Source: an uncultured Candidatus Saccharibacteria bacterium
Lineage (GTDB): Bacteria; Patescibacteriota; Saccharimonadia; Saccharimonadales; Saccharimonadaceae
Reading direction: 5' to 3'
Assembly (NCBI GenBank): GCA_945873065.1
Contig: CAMCBN010000001.1
Location: forward strand, 62,001 to 126,000
Length of the DNA: 64,000 nt
The translations under genes were made by a program, and so were the position numbers. Position 1 is the first letter of the stretch; each line of letters starts with the position of its first letter. Below are positions 51,692 through 62,590 of the stretch, in pieces. A model generated the notes under the pieces. That model saw nothing but the letters and a program-made list of their open reading frames with translations, did not search any database and had not been told where the DNA came from.

Positions 51692-51716
51692 ATAATAGAT
51701 ATCGACTATAGATTAT
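51692..51716. promoter_or_regulatory. Candidate Rrf2 operator
   Basis: Imperfect palindrome ATAATagATAtcgacTATagATTAT upstream of the regulator. Confidence 0.45.
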
Positions 51717-51849
51717 ATCATATATTATAAAACAAACCCACACCTTATGTCTACTTTTGTCATATACCTATCTTGTGTGGTTTGTGACAAATTATCTAGT
51801 TTGTAGTAAAATGCTTATATTAATGTTGTGAAGCAGGAGGACCGCTTTG

Positions 51850-52383
51850 ATGTCAAAACCATCAGACAAAGAACTGACGAGAAACCAACAGGCTATCATG
51901 GAGGAGTTGGAGCGCCTCCGAGAAGAAGTAGCGCAAGTACGCCAAATATTGAATCATGTCGATACGATCAACCTAGAACAGCCACTTACTGGTGCTCATA
52001 TCAGTACTTGCCTCGAACAGGCCGCCGAAACATCACGCATCCTCTCGAATATCGCTGGAAAATATATAGCTGTCGGTGGCGAGTACAATGGTCGACCATT
52101 CAAAGTCCACTCCGATTCAAATCTCGAGCTCATCGTCCGCGATATGAACCGACCAAGTCTCGGTAAATTCGGCGAACATGGTGTACAAATCGTTGGCCCG
52201 TATCCACAAACCGACCTAACTCTAGACGACAAAATCGCCGATGCTGTCGCCAGTGCCAAGCAAGAACACGCCACACAAACCGAGCTCCGCGAACGTCGAG
52301 CACAACAAGACCAGAAAATTGATAACGCACAAAATACACTCCGGCGTGCTGGTTTCACCGTGACCCCACCAGAACGAAGTTAA
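51850..52383 (+). CDS. Hypothetical coiled-coil protein
   Basis: ORF with SD (GGAGGACCGC); MSKPSDKELTRNQQAIMEELERLREEVAQVRQIL. Confidence 0.65.
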   Translation: MSKPSDKELTRNQQAIMEELERLREEVAQVRQILNHVDTINLEQPLTGAHISTCLEQAAETSRILSNIAGKYIAVGGEYNGRPFKVHSDSNLELIVRDMNRPSLGKFGEHGVQIVGPYPQTDLTLDDKIADAVASAKQEHATQTELRERRAQQDQKIDNAQNTLRRAGFTVTPPERS

Positions 52384-52418
52384 TATTATCACTGTCAATC
52401 AACGACAAGAAACAGCAA

Positions 52419-52452
52419 CAAGAAACAGCCACCCAAGCGGTGGCTGTTTCGA
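52419..52452. terminator. Bidirectional terminator between convergent genes
   Basis: GAAACAGCCACC-caagc-GGTGGCTGTTTC 12-bp perfect stem. Confidence 0.8.
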
Positions 52453-52480
52453 AGTGTAGCTGCTAACGCCCTCACCTCCG

Positions 52481-53380
52481 TTATCCACGGAGGGTTTTGT
52501 TTCTCATATACGTACGTAATTCACGCAATTTTGAGTCAGCTTCCTTGCCCTTGAACTCCGAAAAGATCTTGGTGTGTGGCGTTGTTACCGATGGGTACAC
52601 TGGGTATGATACAGAGTAGTCCTTGTTTGCACGAGCCATCATGTAGCTGCGAATTTGCTGGTAGTAAGTTTTTTGTGCTTTTGCATACAACTTGATACTG
52701 TCGATATCTGACGAGGTGTATTTATTTATCGAAGACAAACAATTCTTGTAAGTACTGTCAAATGCTGCACCAACTTCCTGGGCTGTCTTATTGTAAGTAG
52801 AAATATACGTGGCAGACGTTCGACGACAGCTTAGCATATCACGATACGCTGTCACAGCCTCGACTAGATCGTTCAACTGAGGCTTAGCCTTGTCGTACAA
52901 TCTTCTATAGTCGTCATACAGCGACTTCGCCTCTGGGTCTTGGAGCGCCTTCATTTTGACAAGTTTTTCGTTGCCACTATCCATCTTGTCGATGATATCA
53001 TCAATATTCTTGCGTAGCTCCTCAGGGTCGCTCGATGATGATATATTCGATGTGTTCGACGAATCATTGATCTCATCTATGACCCTGATCGCCTGCCTGT
53101 AGTCGTCTCGACTCGGTCCCCCCAAGAAGATCACCGCCAAAACAATAGCGACAATGACGACAATTAGTCCGATACCGCCGCCGATCAGGCCCCACAGCAA
53201 ACCCTTACTCATACCTTTTTTGGGTGGCATCGGTGGCATAGTAGTCGGTTGGGGTTGCTTACTAGGGTCAATCGGTTGTGGTATCGGTGGCGTCGGTTCT
53301 GTAGGTGTAGGTGTCGCCCCCATGCTCATGCTAGCGTCTGGCGCAGTCATGGCTGGTTTGTCAGAGGGTGTATTACTCAT
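52481..53380 (-). CDS. Hypothetical single-TM protein, proline-rich N-terminus
   Basis: Pro-rich N-terminus, GLLWGLIGGGIGLIVVIVAIVLAVIFLGG TM, helical C-terminal domain. Confidence 0.75.
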   Translation of the reverse strand: MSNTPSDKPAMTAPDASMSMGATPTPTEPTPPIPQPIDPSKQPQPTTMPPMPPKKGMSKGLLWGLIGGGIGLIVVIVAIVLAVIFLGGPSRDDYRQAIRVIDEINDSSNTSNISSSSDPEELRKNIDDIIDKMDSGNEKLVKMKALQDPEAKSLYDDYRRLYDKAKPQLNDLVEAVTAYRDMLSCRRTSATYISTYNKTAQEVGAAFDSTYKNCLSSINKYTSSDIDSIKLYAKAQKTYYQQIRSYMMARANKDYSVSYPVYPSVTTPHTKIFSEFKGKEADSKLRELRTYMRNKTLRG

Positions 53381-53456
53381 AAATCTCCTTAATTTATTAT
53401 TTACTTGTTGTATCGTATTTTAGCATATTATACATCTATATTGCGAAGCTTATTGG

Positions 53457-55565
53457 CTATAAACCGATCATCGTCAAATTAATCTTACCGCGCTCATCGA
53501 TCCCGGTGATTTTTACCCGAACGATCTGGCCTTCTTTGACCACATCAGTCACCTTGGCGACCCGGCCTTCAGCTAGTTTCGAGATGTGCACCATCCCGTC
53601 CACCCCTGGCAAAATGTTCACAAAAGCGCCGAAATCCTTAATGCTGACGACTTTGCCCTCGTAAATTTTGCCGACTTCTGGCTCTTCGGTCAGGCTCTTG
53701 ATCCAGTTAATCGCCTTTTCGATCGACGCGCCGTCTGGGCTGGCCACAGTGATCAGCCCGTCTTCCTTGATGTCAATTTCTGCGCCAGTTTCTGAGGTGA
53801 TCTTATTGATCACTTCGCCGCCCTTACCGATCACCGCACCAATCTTATCTGGGTTAATCTTCAATTTTTCGATACGCGGCGCATACGGGCTGAGCGCTTC
53901 GCGTGGCGCTGGCAAGATGCTCAGCATGTGATCGAGGATAAACGCCCGGCCAGCCTTACTCTGTTCAATTGCCTGGCGCAATACATCCACCGGTAAACCG
54001 TGCACTTTCATATCCATCTGCAGCGCCGTAATACCCTTCGCCGTACCTGTCACCTTAAAGTCCATATCGCCAGCAAAATCCTCAGCATCAGCGATGTCGC
54101 TCAGAACATACGGCGTATCACCGTCCATCATCAGGCCCATAGCGATACCCGACACTGGCGCTTTCAGCGGCACGCCCGCATCCATCAGCGCCAAACAGCT
54201 CGAACAGGTCGCCGCCATCGAAGTCGAACCATTCTGGCTCATGATTTCCGTCACGCTGCGGATGGCGTACGGGAATTCTTCCTCAGTTGGCAGTACTGGC
54301 GTCAGCGCCCGCTCCGCCAAATAGCCGTGGCCAATCTCGCGCCGGCCAGGACTGCCGAGACGCTTGACCTCGCCAACCGTGTAACCTGGCGCATTGTAAT
54401 GATGCATATACCGCCGTTCATAATCAGTCTGCTCCATGGTGTCAACCAATTGCGCATAGCTGAGCGGCGCCAAGGTTACAATATTCATGCCCTGCGTCAC
54501 GCCTCGAGTAAATAAGCTCGAACCGTGCGCTCGCGGCAGCAAGCCCACCTCCGAACTCAGCGGGCGAATTTCCGTCAGCTCGCGACCGTCTGGGCGCTTA
54601 CCTTCCTCGACGATACCGCGCCGCACGTCTTTATGCAGCGCCATAGTGAATGCCTCGTCGTACTCATCACGCAGTTCATCATACTCCTCGCCAATTTTCT
54701 CGGCCATCGCCTCATGAAACGCCCAGCGAATTTCATTCACTACCTCGTTGCGCTCTGGGTACGGCCGGCGAATTTGCTCGCCCAATTTACCGTCAACCCA
54801 AGCATCCGCTTCAGTCTGTACATCAGGATTTGGCAGTACCAATTCATATTCCTGCTGGACTGGCGCAACCTTCTCGGCCAGCTCCTTTTGTAATTGAATC
54901 GCTGGCTGCATCATCTGGTGCGCCCACGCCATCGCATCGACGATAGCCTCCTCTGATACCTCCTTGGCGCCAGCCTCAACCATCGTAATACCGCTCTCAA
55001 TTCCAGCCACCACCAAATCAAGATCACTCGCCGCACGCTCTTCTGGCGTCAAAAATGCCTTAAATTCACCATTCACCTGGCCGACGCGCAAACCCGCCAC
55101 CGGTCCGTCAAACGGCGTTCCAGTCAGGCTCAGCGCCGCACTCGCCGCCACCATCGCCACCATGTCAGGGCGAAAATTCGGATCCATACTGAGCACGCTC
55201 GCCACCACCTGTACCTCTTGGCGATAGCCCTTTGGAAATAGCGGACGAATTGGACGATCAATCAATCGGCCGATCAAAATCGCTTCGTCGCTTGGGCGGC
55301 CTTCACGCTTGATAAACCGCGAGCCAGAAATCTTGCCCGCTGCATAAAATTTTTCTTCATAATCGATCGAGAGCGGAAAATAATCCAGCTGAATAGGCCG
55401 CGAGCCAACCTGCGCACTGCCCAACACTACCGTGTCGCCATAGCGCACCAGCACACTGCCAGTCGTACGAAAACCGACGCGGTTCACCTCGATACTCAGC
55501 GGCCGGCCGCAAAATTCCGTGGTAACACTAAAAATTTCCTTACCACTCGGATTGATAATGCTCAT
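53457..55565 (-). CDS. pnp: Polyribonucleotide nucleotidyltransferase
   Basis: RNase PH repeats, [17 protein letters not shown] domain, S1 domain. Confidence 0.97.
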   Translation of the reverse strand: MSIINPSGKEIFSVTTEFCGRPLSIEVNRVGFRTTGSVLVRYGDTVVLGSAQVGSRPIQLDYFPLSIDYEEKFYAAGKISGSRFIKREGRPSDEAILIGRLIDRPIRPLFPKGYRQEVQVVASVLSMDPNFRPDMVAMVAASAALSLTGTPFDGPVAGLRVGQVNGEFKAFLTPEERAASDLDLVVAGIESGITMVEAGAKEVSEEAIVDAMAWAHQMMQPAIQLQKELAEKVAPVQQEYELVLPNPDVQTEADAWVDGKLGEQIRRPYPERNEVVNEIRWAFHEAMAEKIGEEYDELRDEYDEAFTMALHKDVRRGIVEEGKRPDGRELTEIRPLSSEVGLLPRAHGSSLFTRGVTQGMNIVTLAPLSYAQLVDTMEQTDYERRYMHHYNAPGYTVGEVKRLGSPGRREIGHGYLAERALTPVLPTEEEFPYAIRSVTEIMSQNGSTSMAATCSSCLALMDAGVPLKAPVSGIAMGLMMDGDTPYVLSDIADAEDFAGDMDFKVTGTAKGITALQMDMKVHGLPVDVLRQAIEQSKAGRAFILDHMLSILPAPREALSPYAPRIEKLKINPDKIGAVIGKGGEVINKITSETGAEIDIKEDGLITVASPDGASIEKAINWIKSLTEEPEVGKIYEGKVVSIKDFGAFVNILPGVDGMVHISKLAEGRVAKVTDVVKEGQIVRVKITGIDERGKINLTMIGL

Positions 55566-55583
55566 AATGAGCCTCCTTTCTTT

Positions 55584-55679
55584 AGCGAAGAGTAACAGGG
55601 GTGAAAACTCGCTTTCGCCACCTCGCTCAGCTCTCGCTAGGCGTAAAAGAGCAAATCCTCGTCTCTATCACTTTTCGCT
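55584..55679 (-). promoter_or_regulatory. Candidate structured 5' leader of pnp
   Basis: AGCGAAAAGT pairs with ACTCTTCGCT (one mismatch) enclosing three AGCGAG motifs, directly before SD AAAGGAGG. Confidence 0.4.
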
Positions 55680-55812
55680 TAATGTTACAGTTATTATTAT
55701 AGCAGTTTTCGTTACAAATCACTACATGCCTCTTATGCATAAAGTGCATATTAAAGCGATGGCCCCACTAAAGAGCCATCGCACATTTAATAATCTAAAC
55801 GACGTCTGTATT

Positions 55813-58437
55813 TTATTTTTTAGCTAATTTTTGTCGGATCACTAGAGAACCAGCAGCGATCATAGCGACACCCGCGACTACAGCTATCGCGATATTTGTA
55901 CCAGTATCAGCTAGCCCTTCTTGCTCTAACTTTTCTGGCTTGGCAGTATCGTTTGGTGCAGGGTTGGCTGGGTTCGGTTGCGGTTGCGGTGTTGGAGGTG
56001 TAGGTGGCGTCGGCAGATTTAGAGTGAAGCTGCTGTGAATAGTCGCCACATTACCCGCAACATCAGTTACCTTCACAGTAAAGTCGTGCACACCATTACC
56101 GAGAGCTGCGAGAGCACTTGCTGGGACTGTCCATGTACCAGCATTATTTGTAGCTGGATAATCAACGCCACCGATAGTGACAACGACTGTAGCATTAGTG
56201 TCATTAGTACTACCCTTGATGTCGGGGATAGTAGTAAATGTACCAGATGTTTGGACATTTGCCTGCGGTGCTGTGGTATCAATTTCTAGCGATAGTTCAG
56301 CTGACGGCGCTGAAACATTACCAGCAGCATTTTCCACAGTATATGCCACTCGTCGCTGACCTTGGCCAAGCGTATTTAGCGCTACTTCGACTGGACCAGC
56401 CTGCGTGCATTGTACATCCTGCAACGAAGTGCCATTAACGTAAATGTGTAATTTGTCTGTTGCATTCTGGCAGGTCAGAATAACAGTCGGCGCTGTTTGA
56501 TTTGTGATGTTGTCAGAATTGGAGACACCTGTGTCCGATGATGGCTTCAGAGTTGGTGCGGCTGGAGCTGGTGTTGGAGTATTATTTACTGTATATGGTC
56601 GATCTTGAGTGCCTGTAGCTGCATTGCCAGCGACATCTTTGGTAGTGACAGAAACTGTCACCTTTTTGTCTGGATTATTGACCAAGTCTGCACCTGGCAC
56701 AGTAAAGGTGAAACGATTACCATCTAGCGAAGCTTGCTTGCGTACACCATTAATGGTCAATTCTACTGGATCGCGATCTTTTGCACCAGCTACAGTACCA
56801 GTTATAGTTTGCTGTTGAGTAGCTTCGGTCTGATCGATGACATCATCGGTCGCGATCGGACTGATAGTAATCTGCGGCGCAGCCGGAGCGGTTGTGTCTA
56901 CCGTAAATCCAAGTACCTGTGATTTGGGCGACTCACCGAAAGCATTCGATTCCGTGTAAGTCAGGCTGTAAGCCTTATCAGCCAATGGCGTTGTCAATGG
57001 TACTGTGATATCGCCAGCACCAGTACAGTTAGCTGTCGCGGCTTGGACATTGTCGACATACAGTTTGATGGTCGTACCATTCGCCGTACATTTCACGACG
57101 AACGATGGTGTTTTGTTGTTAGTGACGTTATCTGAATCTGAATCACCCGAATCAGTCGCAGCTGTCATGTCTGGCGCTGCAGTTGGAGCAGCTGGCGGCA
57201 TACAAGCTGGGTCTTTTGCGTCACCAGTAAACGTCCATTGTTTATTATTGATGAGCGAAGTTCGCGCAGCATCCCCCTGGCAATATTTCAGGCCTACAGC
57301 TCCGATCGACACGCCAGTCTGAACGTTCTGCGCAGCCCATGCGATCAACGTATTGTCATAATTATCGCGCGATAATGCGGTATTGTTCAGCATATTTGTT
57401 CCACCAAGCCATGCACCACCAGCAGTACTTCTCAGTGAAGTGACGTTAAAGTTGGCTAATGACTGGTTGAAGCTAGTTGCATTATTAAACATTTGTCGCA
57501 TCGCAGTCACATGGCTAGTATCCCAGTTTAGTGGCTGATTGAAGCTCGTAGCCCCATTAAAAGTACCATCCATCGATGTGACCTTCGCGGTATTCCAGCC
57601 CTTAATAGCGTCTGAACCACCGTTGTTAAAAGTAGTCGCCCCTTGGAACATGGCACCAATATTGGTCGCGCTGCTCAAATCCCAGGCGCCAAGATTTTGG
57701 TTAAATGCTTTCGCGTCTTTAAACGCAGACTGCATTTCAGTCACCTTACCAACATTCCAGCTAGAAATATCCGCATTAAACCGCGTCGCTCCTTCAAAAG
57801 CATTTGAAAGTGAAACTACCTTGCTGGTATCCCAGTTCCAGTTCGCAGATGCGCCCTGCAAACTGGAGGCGTTCTTGAACATACCGCTCAAATAAACGTT
57901 GTTACCAAACTTTGGTGTATCTGCTGCCTTGACATCCATATTAGAAGCCCCACTGAAGGCTTGTGCCATCGAGGCCCATGTACCAGTACCCCACTGGTCG
58001 ACCGACAAAAGCTTCAGCTTGTCGCCAGCATCATTAAAGTAAATCCGCGGAAATGTACCACCGATCCGTATCGTGTGTGTCCCCGGAGCGCCAAAGGTAC
58101 AGGTAGCATCACCCGTCTGATTAGTTAATTCTGGGGTACCATCGTTATTACAGTCAACCGTATAATTGTACCCAGTGCTTGTTGTCGGAATAGTGAACTG
58201 ATTATTCCCCGATGCACCAGCATTGTCCGACTTCACTGTCATGACAAAATCGGTGTTATTGATCGCATCAGCTCGCACTACTCCTGGTCGCAGCATGAAG
58301 AAACTACCCGCCGCGACAGCTATCGCTGCCGCCACAAGCGGTATAGATACCGCGCGCTTTTTAATATTTAACCTACCCTCTTTCACGTAATCCCCTCCTT
58401 TTGTTTGATAAAACGTGTCGCAGACATTGTATCTCAT
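55813..58437 (-). CDS. BspA-like (DUF285 repeat) surface protein with Ig-like domains and LADTG sorting-like signal
   Basis: Repeats like FKDAKAFNQNLGAWDLSSATNIGAMFQGATTFN; tail GLADTGTNIAIAVVAGVAMIAAGSLVIRQKLAKK. Confidence 0.88.
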   Translation of the reverse strand: MRYNVCDTFYQTKGGDYVKEGRLNIKKRAVSIPLVAAAIAVAAGSFFMLRPGVVRADAINNTDFVMTVKSDNAGASGNNQFTIPTTSTGYNYTVDCNNDGTPELTNQTGDATCTFGAPGTHTIRIGGTFPRIYFNDAGDKLKLLSVDQWGTGTWASMAQAFSGASNMDVKAADTPKFGNNVYLSGMFKNASSLQGASANWNWDTSKVVSLSNAFEGATRFNADISSWNVGKVTEMQSAFKDAKAFNQNLGAWDLSSATNIGAMFQGATTFNNGGSDAIKGWNTAKVTSMDGTFNGATSFNQPLNWDTSHVTAMRQMFNNATSFNQSLANFNVTSLRSTAGGAWLGGTNMLNNTALSRDNYDNTLIAWAAQNVQTGVSIGAVGLKYCQGDAARTSLINNKQWTFTGDAKDPACMPPAAPTAAPDMTAATDSGDSDSDNVTNNKTPSFVVKCTANGTTIKLYVDNVQAATANCTGAGDITVPLTTPLADKAYSLTYTESNAFGESPKSQVLGFTVDTTAPAAPQITISPIATDDVIDQTEATQQQTITGTVAGAKDRDPVELTINGVRKQASLDGNRFTFTVPGADLVNNPDKKVTVSVTTKDVAGNAATGTQDRPYTVNNTPTPAPAAPTLKPSSDTGVSNSDNITNQTAPTVILTCQNATDKLHIYVNGTSLQDVQCTQAGPVEVALNTLGQGQRRVAYTVENAAGNVSAPSAELSLEIDTTAPQANVQTSGTFTTIPDIKGSTNDTNATVVVTIGGVDYPATNNAGTWTVPASALAALGNGVHDFTVKVTDVAGNVATIHSSFTLNLPTPPTPPTPQPQPNPANPAPNDTAKPEKLEQEGLADTGTNIAIAVVAGVAMIAAGSLVIRQKLAKK

Positions 58438-58556
58438 TCCTCTTATGTTTACAAGTGCTACATTATCATCCTGCCGATAATAGTAGTATAAACAACAAAA
58501 AACAGAGGCGAGATCTTCTCTCGCCTCCTTATCAGCACTCTTTTTATGATGTTCAC

Positions 58557-59972
58557 TTAGACAAATCTAACCCAATTCTTTGGTATGACCGGTGGTTTCT
58601 TCTCCGCGCTGCCATCACTCATCATCTCCAAATACCGATGTACCGATATAGACTCTTCTGACGACCTATGCTGGTAGAGGTTGTCGTCTCCAAATACCAC
58701 CGCGGCTGTCTGCGCGTCGAAACAAAACCCCGTCAACCGTAGTGGCACGAAGCCCTCATTACTACCACGCTGCGCCCAGAGCGTCCCTGGCGGGAAAACA
58801 ATACCACAATACTTCACCGGATCGACAGCCAACATAGTGTGCGCACCATGTGTTTTTTCGATAAAACGAAGATCCACCCCATCTTTACTTTGAGTAGTGA
58901 TCAAACTCAATTCGCCTTCATCGATCGCTAAATCAAAATACTCCTCGACATCCTTGCAGCTATCCTCCCGCAACTTCACTGCCCCTTCGGGCGGTACCGG
59001 GAAGTCACTCGACCGATCGTCTCCCCGTGTGATGAACTGATTGACGAGCGCGATCATCGTATCTGCTGCGTCATCACCTGTCTCTGGGATAAGCTGCCCC
59101 GCTCGCTGCCAAGCCTCAAGTGCCGGCTCGTCGAAAAACTCCTCTTCACGATCAGCCGCCATCTTGATAATCTCACGCGACATCCAAGCGTATGCGTTAC
59201 CATAACGCTTATCATTTTCTTCGACCAGTTCACACCGAGCCGACTCATGTAGCGGCAAACCATTCGTATCGAATGCAGCCAACAGGCGCTGGGCTGATTC
59301 AGTATGAAGATAAAGATGCTCATCGTCATTATTATGTTCATGACGCTGCACATACATAGTCGTACCATACATACCAAACGCTACACCGTTCAATTCGATT
59401 CGATTGACAATATCATCATAAGCTTCCTTGTCATAAGGATCTTCTAAGTCAAATGTTCGCACCGGTACCAATCCTGGACCATCAGAGCTCAGTTGACCGA
59501 GCGCCTCATCTGTCAAGCGCGCTACATCATGCAATCGCTTCATGTATGGATCATTCGCGTATAACGCCTGAATCTTCTCTTCAAACTCTGCGTCAGTGAG
59601 TGAATCTTCGGTTAGTTTGCGGCGCATTGTGATTTTGCGCTCGTCTAATTGATCTAGTTCGAGGAGCTCTGCTGCTTTGTCAGTCAATGAAATATTGCCA
59701 TCATCGTCCCGAGCCACGAGTGGTGATATTTCCCTCAACCAGAGATCGTCTGCCAACGAAGTATCGACCCAGCGTCCGTGCACTAGAAACCCTGCCTCTC
59801 TTTCGCCGCTTGACATACGAGCCCAATCTCGCACCACACGCCAAGTCTGCATTTCACTGCGCTGCGCGACATACTCACGTCGCTTGGCAGTAAGCTCACT
59901 ATGAGTCGGTGACACTGGTGACGTATCGCGTTCATTTGCTGTCAGTGTATTGTAGGAGGATTGATTCACCAT
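58557..59972 (-). CDS. Hypothetical acidic protein
   Basis: 471-aa ORF, no recognised domain. Confidence 0.75.
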   Translation of the reverse strand: MVNQSSYNTLTANERDTSPVSPTHSELTAKRREYVAQRSEMQTWRVVRDWARMSSGEREAGFLVHGRWVDTSLADDLWLREISPLVARDDDGNISLTDKAAELLELDQLDERKITMRRKLTEDSLTDAEFEEKIQALYANDPYMKRLHDVARLTDEALGQLSSDGPGLVPVRTFDLEDPYDKEAYDDIVNRIELNGVAFGMYGTTMYVQRHEHNNDDEHLYLHTESAQRLLAAFDTNGLPLHESARCELVEENDKRYGNAYAWMSREIIKMAADREEEFFDEPALEAWQRAGQLIPETGDDAADTMIALVNQFITRGDDRSSDFPVPPEGAVKLREDSCKDVEEYFDLAIDEGELSLITTQSKDGVDLRFIEKTHGAHTMLAVDPVKYCGIVFPPGTLWAQRGSNEGFVPLRLTGFCFDAQTAAVVFGDDNLYQHRSSEESISVHRYLEMMSDGSAEKKPPVIPKNWVRFV

Positions 59973-60110
59973 AGCCCTAGTCTTTCGTGTCGATCACTTA
60001 TTCTTTGTTTGAAATATTATATTATTATGGGGTAATCATATCATACAATCTCCCAAAGCGCAAAATCTCCCCACTTCAGTGAGGAGACTACATTGTCTGG
60101 TCTATCGCGA

Positions 60111-60377
60111 CTATTTGCGTAGACCCAATTTCTCGATCGTCGCTTTGTACGCCTCAAAGTTTGTCCGCTCTAGGTAGCGTAGTAGACGCTTGCGCCTACC
60201 GACCATCTGTTTGAGCCCACGACGCGCCATATGGTCGTGATTGTTGGACTTAAGGTGTTCTGTCACCTCTTTGATACGAGCCGTCAAGATCGACACCTGT
60301 GCTTGCGGGCTACCGACATCGTTCTTGCTGACCTGAGTCAAAGCAATCGCTTTCGCTTTGTTATCCTTTGTTATCAT
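60111..60377 (-). CDS. rpsO: 30S ribosomal protein uS15
   Basis: GSPQAQVSILTARIKEVTEHLKSNNHDHMARRGLKQMVGRRKRLLRYLE. Confidence 0.97.
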   Translation of the reverse strand: MITKDNKAKAIALTQVSKNDVGSPQAQVSILTARIKEVTEHLKSNNHDHMARRGLKQMVGRRKRLLRYLERTNFEAYKATIEKLGLRK

Positions 60378-60424
60378 GGCTCTTTATTGTAGCAGAGGAT
60401 GGAGAGTAGGTCAAATCTCGTCGA

Positions 60425-60958
60425 CTACTCCTGTGGATCTTCTTCTGCCATCGCTTTGAGCAGTTCAGCAATAGCCTTCCTCTCTTCGGGTAGTATATCT
60501 CTGTCTCCGTCTGCTTCGGCAGATCCATCGATCGCATACTCTATCATCGCCCTAGCGCTTTCTTCGCCAGCAGACACCGGCATCTCTATTACATACAATG
60601 TGCTTACCTCAAGAGGCGCCAAACCCAAACTCTCACGATCCGTAGGGTCAATAGTGTGTACTGCGACCTCAACACTATGAGCCACTGGCTCTTCTTGACC
60701 ATCAGCATAATCTTCAACGACCGCCACATCGCTCACAGACCTTGGGTCTAGATAGGTCTCGCCACTGCAAAATAATTTTCCCACCAACTCGGATGGCGCA
60801 GGAATCTGTGTGTATTTGTAACGATTATCGTCCATAAACGTTCTACTCCCCTCACCCTGCACTGCTTTTTGTGCTAACGCATACAGCTCACTAAAGGAAA
60901 TTTCCTCTGGGTTTGGTTCTTGGTTTTGGCTCGATAGATGATCATGATTAACACTCAT
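60425..60958 (-). CDS. Hypothetical acidic protein
   Basis: ORF with ATG at 60958 (MSVNHDHLSSQNQEPNPEEISF). Confidence 0.65.
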   Translation of the reverse strand: MSVNHDHLSSQNQEPNPEEISFSELYALAQKAVQGEGSRTFMDDNRYKYTQIPAPSELVGKLFCSGETYLDPRSVSDVAVVEDYADGQEEPVAHSVEVAVHTIDPTDRESLGLAPLEVSTLYVIEMPVSAGEESARAMIEYAIDGSAEADGDRDILPEERKAIAELLKAMAEEDPQE

Positions 60959-61026
60959 ACACCTATGATACAATCTATTATCATAAGGACGCAAGCCCCT
61001 CAGACATATATTCTCCTGGCTTTATC

Positions 61027-61728
61027 TCACCATTGTATACAAAGTTCATACATCGTTCGCTGCCCTGGCGCTATCTGGTCTGCGTGTGCCATGTCTTCGG
61101 CGAATACATTACCATGGTATGTCGGCTCGACACAGAGGTACGGACCACGTTGATCTGTCCACACCGCCCATCGCGACAAGTTGGTCGATCGCAACGTAAT
61201 ATGGCGATCGTGCGCGACCAACTCGCGGCGTACGCCATCGACAAACAATGTATCAGCTAGCGGCGTAAGGTCGTGAAGCGTCTGGCCATCAAGCACCGGG
61301 ACCACCGCCCCGACCGCAAAATACGGATGAAACGCTGGCGCTACCAGGAGTGGTACATCGCCAGAATTGTGGAGTATCAACCGCATCGTGAACTGTTGGG
61401 CTTGGAGTTGGTATACAAGCACTGCATCAAGTGCCTCATATAGTGACACCCCTGTTAATCGTAGCGTCACACCCGCAGATGACTGCTCATCGACCTGCCA
61501 TTCAGACGTTCGCCCAAAACCATGTTGTGCCAGACCACTTGCTCCACCAGGCCCAAAATTCGGCAGACAGACATGACAACCCCCACGGGCTTTCTGTACA
61601 CCACTGGGAGTCAAGTGCTTACGTTTAGGATAAAATATGTCACCCCGATGATCGGCTAGTGAGGTTACGTAGCCACCCTCTGTGGAGATCGTGGCAACTG
61701 TCGTGCGTGCTCGGAGTTGAATATTCAT
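61027..61728 (-). CDS. Aldose 1-epimerase family protein
   Basis: FGPGGASGLAQHGFGRTSEW, PAFHPYFAVG, LCVEPTYHGNVF. Confidence 0.85.
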   Translation of the reverse strand: MNIQLRARTTVATISTEGGYVTSLADHRGDIFYPKRKHLTPSGVQKARGGCHVCLPNFGPGGASGLAQHGFGRTSEWQVDEQSSAGVTLRLTGVSLYEALDAVLVYQLQAQQFTMRLILHNSGDVPLLVAPAFHPYFAVGAVVPVLDGQTLHDLTPLADTLFVDGVRRELVAHDRHITLRSTNLSRWAVWTDQRGPYLCVEPTYHGNVFAEDMAHADQIAPGQRTMYELCIQW

Positions 61729-61815
61729 GCTTCCTCTTTTATCGTGTTACGTATTTTCAATCATTTAGGCTAAACTTTTATCAAATGTCATCTTGTTGAC
61801 CGAATAATTTTTTCA

Positions 61816-62514
61816 TCAATCCGCAATACCAAATTCACTTAGCTGGTGTGCATCGGATATATCATATTTGGCAATCTTGGTGCGTCGTAACTCCTGGCAA
61901 TACGCCCCTACCCCCAGCGCTTCACCAATATCGACCGCCAACGAACGAATGTACGTGCCACTCGAAACGTGAACGCGAATTTTTAACAGCGGGTAATCGT
62001 ACTCGACCAGCTCCAACCTGTAAATTCGCACTGTCCGCACGGGTATTTCGACCTTTTTCCCATCACGCGCCAACCTGTAGGCACGCTGGCCATTGATCTT
62101 GATAGCGCTAAATATCGGCGGCCGTTGACATATTTCACCAGTAAATTGCCGCAAAATATCCTCTACTGTGACGCGCTCGGGTGGAATAGTACTTAGCTTT
62201 GTTATATCACCCTCTGGATCGCCTGTCGTACTGGTGGCACCCAAGTAAATGGTAGCCTCATAAATCTTGTCTAGCTTAGTATAACGCATGGCATTTTTGC
62301 ATTCTTTACCAGTCACCAAGACCATCAAACCCGTCGCAAAAGGATCGAGCGTACCACAGTGTCCTACTTTTATTTTATGTCCAGCCTGTTCGCTCAAGAC
62401 TCGCCGCAAACGTGCCACCACACCGAAGCTAGTCATCCCAGCCGGTTTATCGATCAATATTATGCGATCATCCTCATCCATGATAGTTAGTATATCATCT
62501 AGACTAAACGGCAA
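61816..62514 (-). CDS. truB: tRNA pseudouridine(55) synthase
   Basis: LIDKPAGMTSFGVVARLRR, KVGHCGTLDPFATGLMVL, CSSGTYIRSLA-like VSSGTYIRSLAVDIG. Confidence 0.96.
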   Translation of the reverse strand: MPFSLDDILTIMDEDDRIILIDKPAGMTSFGVVARLRRVLSEQAGHKIKVGHCGTLDPFATGLMVLVTGKECKNAMRYTKLDKIYEATIYLGATSTTGDPEGDITKLSTIPPERVTVEDILRQFTGEICQRPPIFSAIKINGQRAYRLARDGKKVEIPVRTVRIYRLELVEYDYPLLKIRVHVSSGTYIRSLAVDIGEALGVGAYCQELRRTKIAKYDISDAHQLSEFGIAD

Positions 62515-62590
62515 CTAGACAAAGTATTGCCAAGGTAACACCAGGCGCCGACTCACGCTCGCGCATATACGTATAGTTATTACTGTCAGA

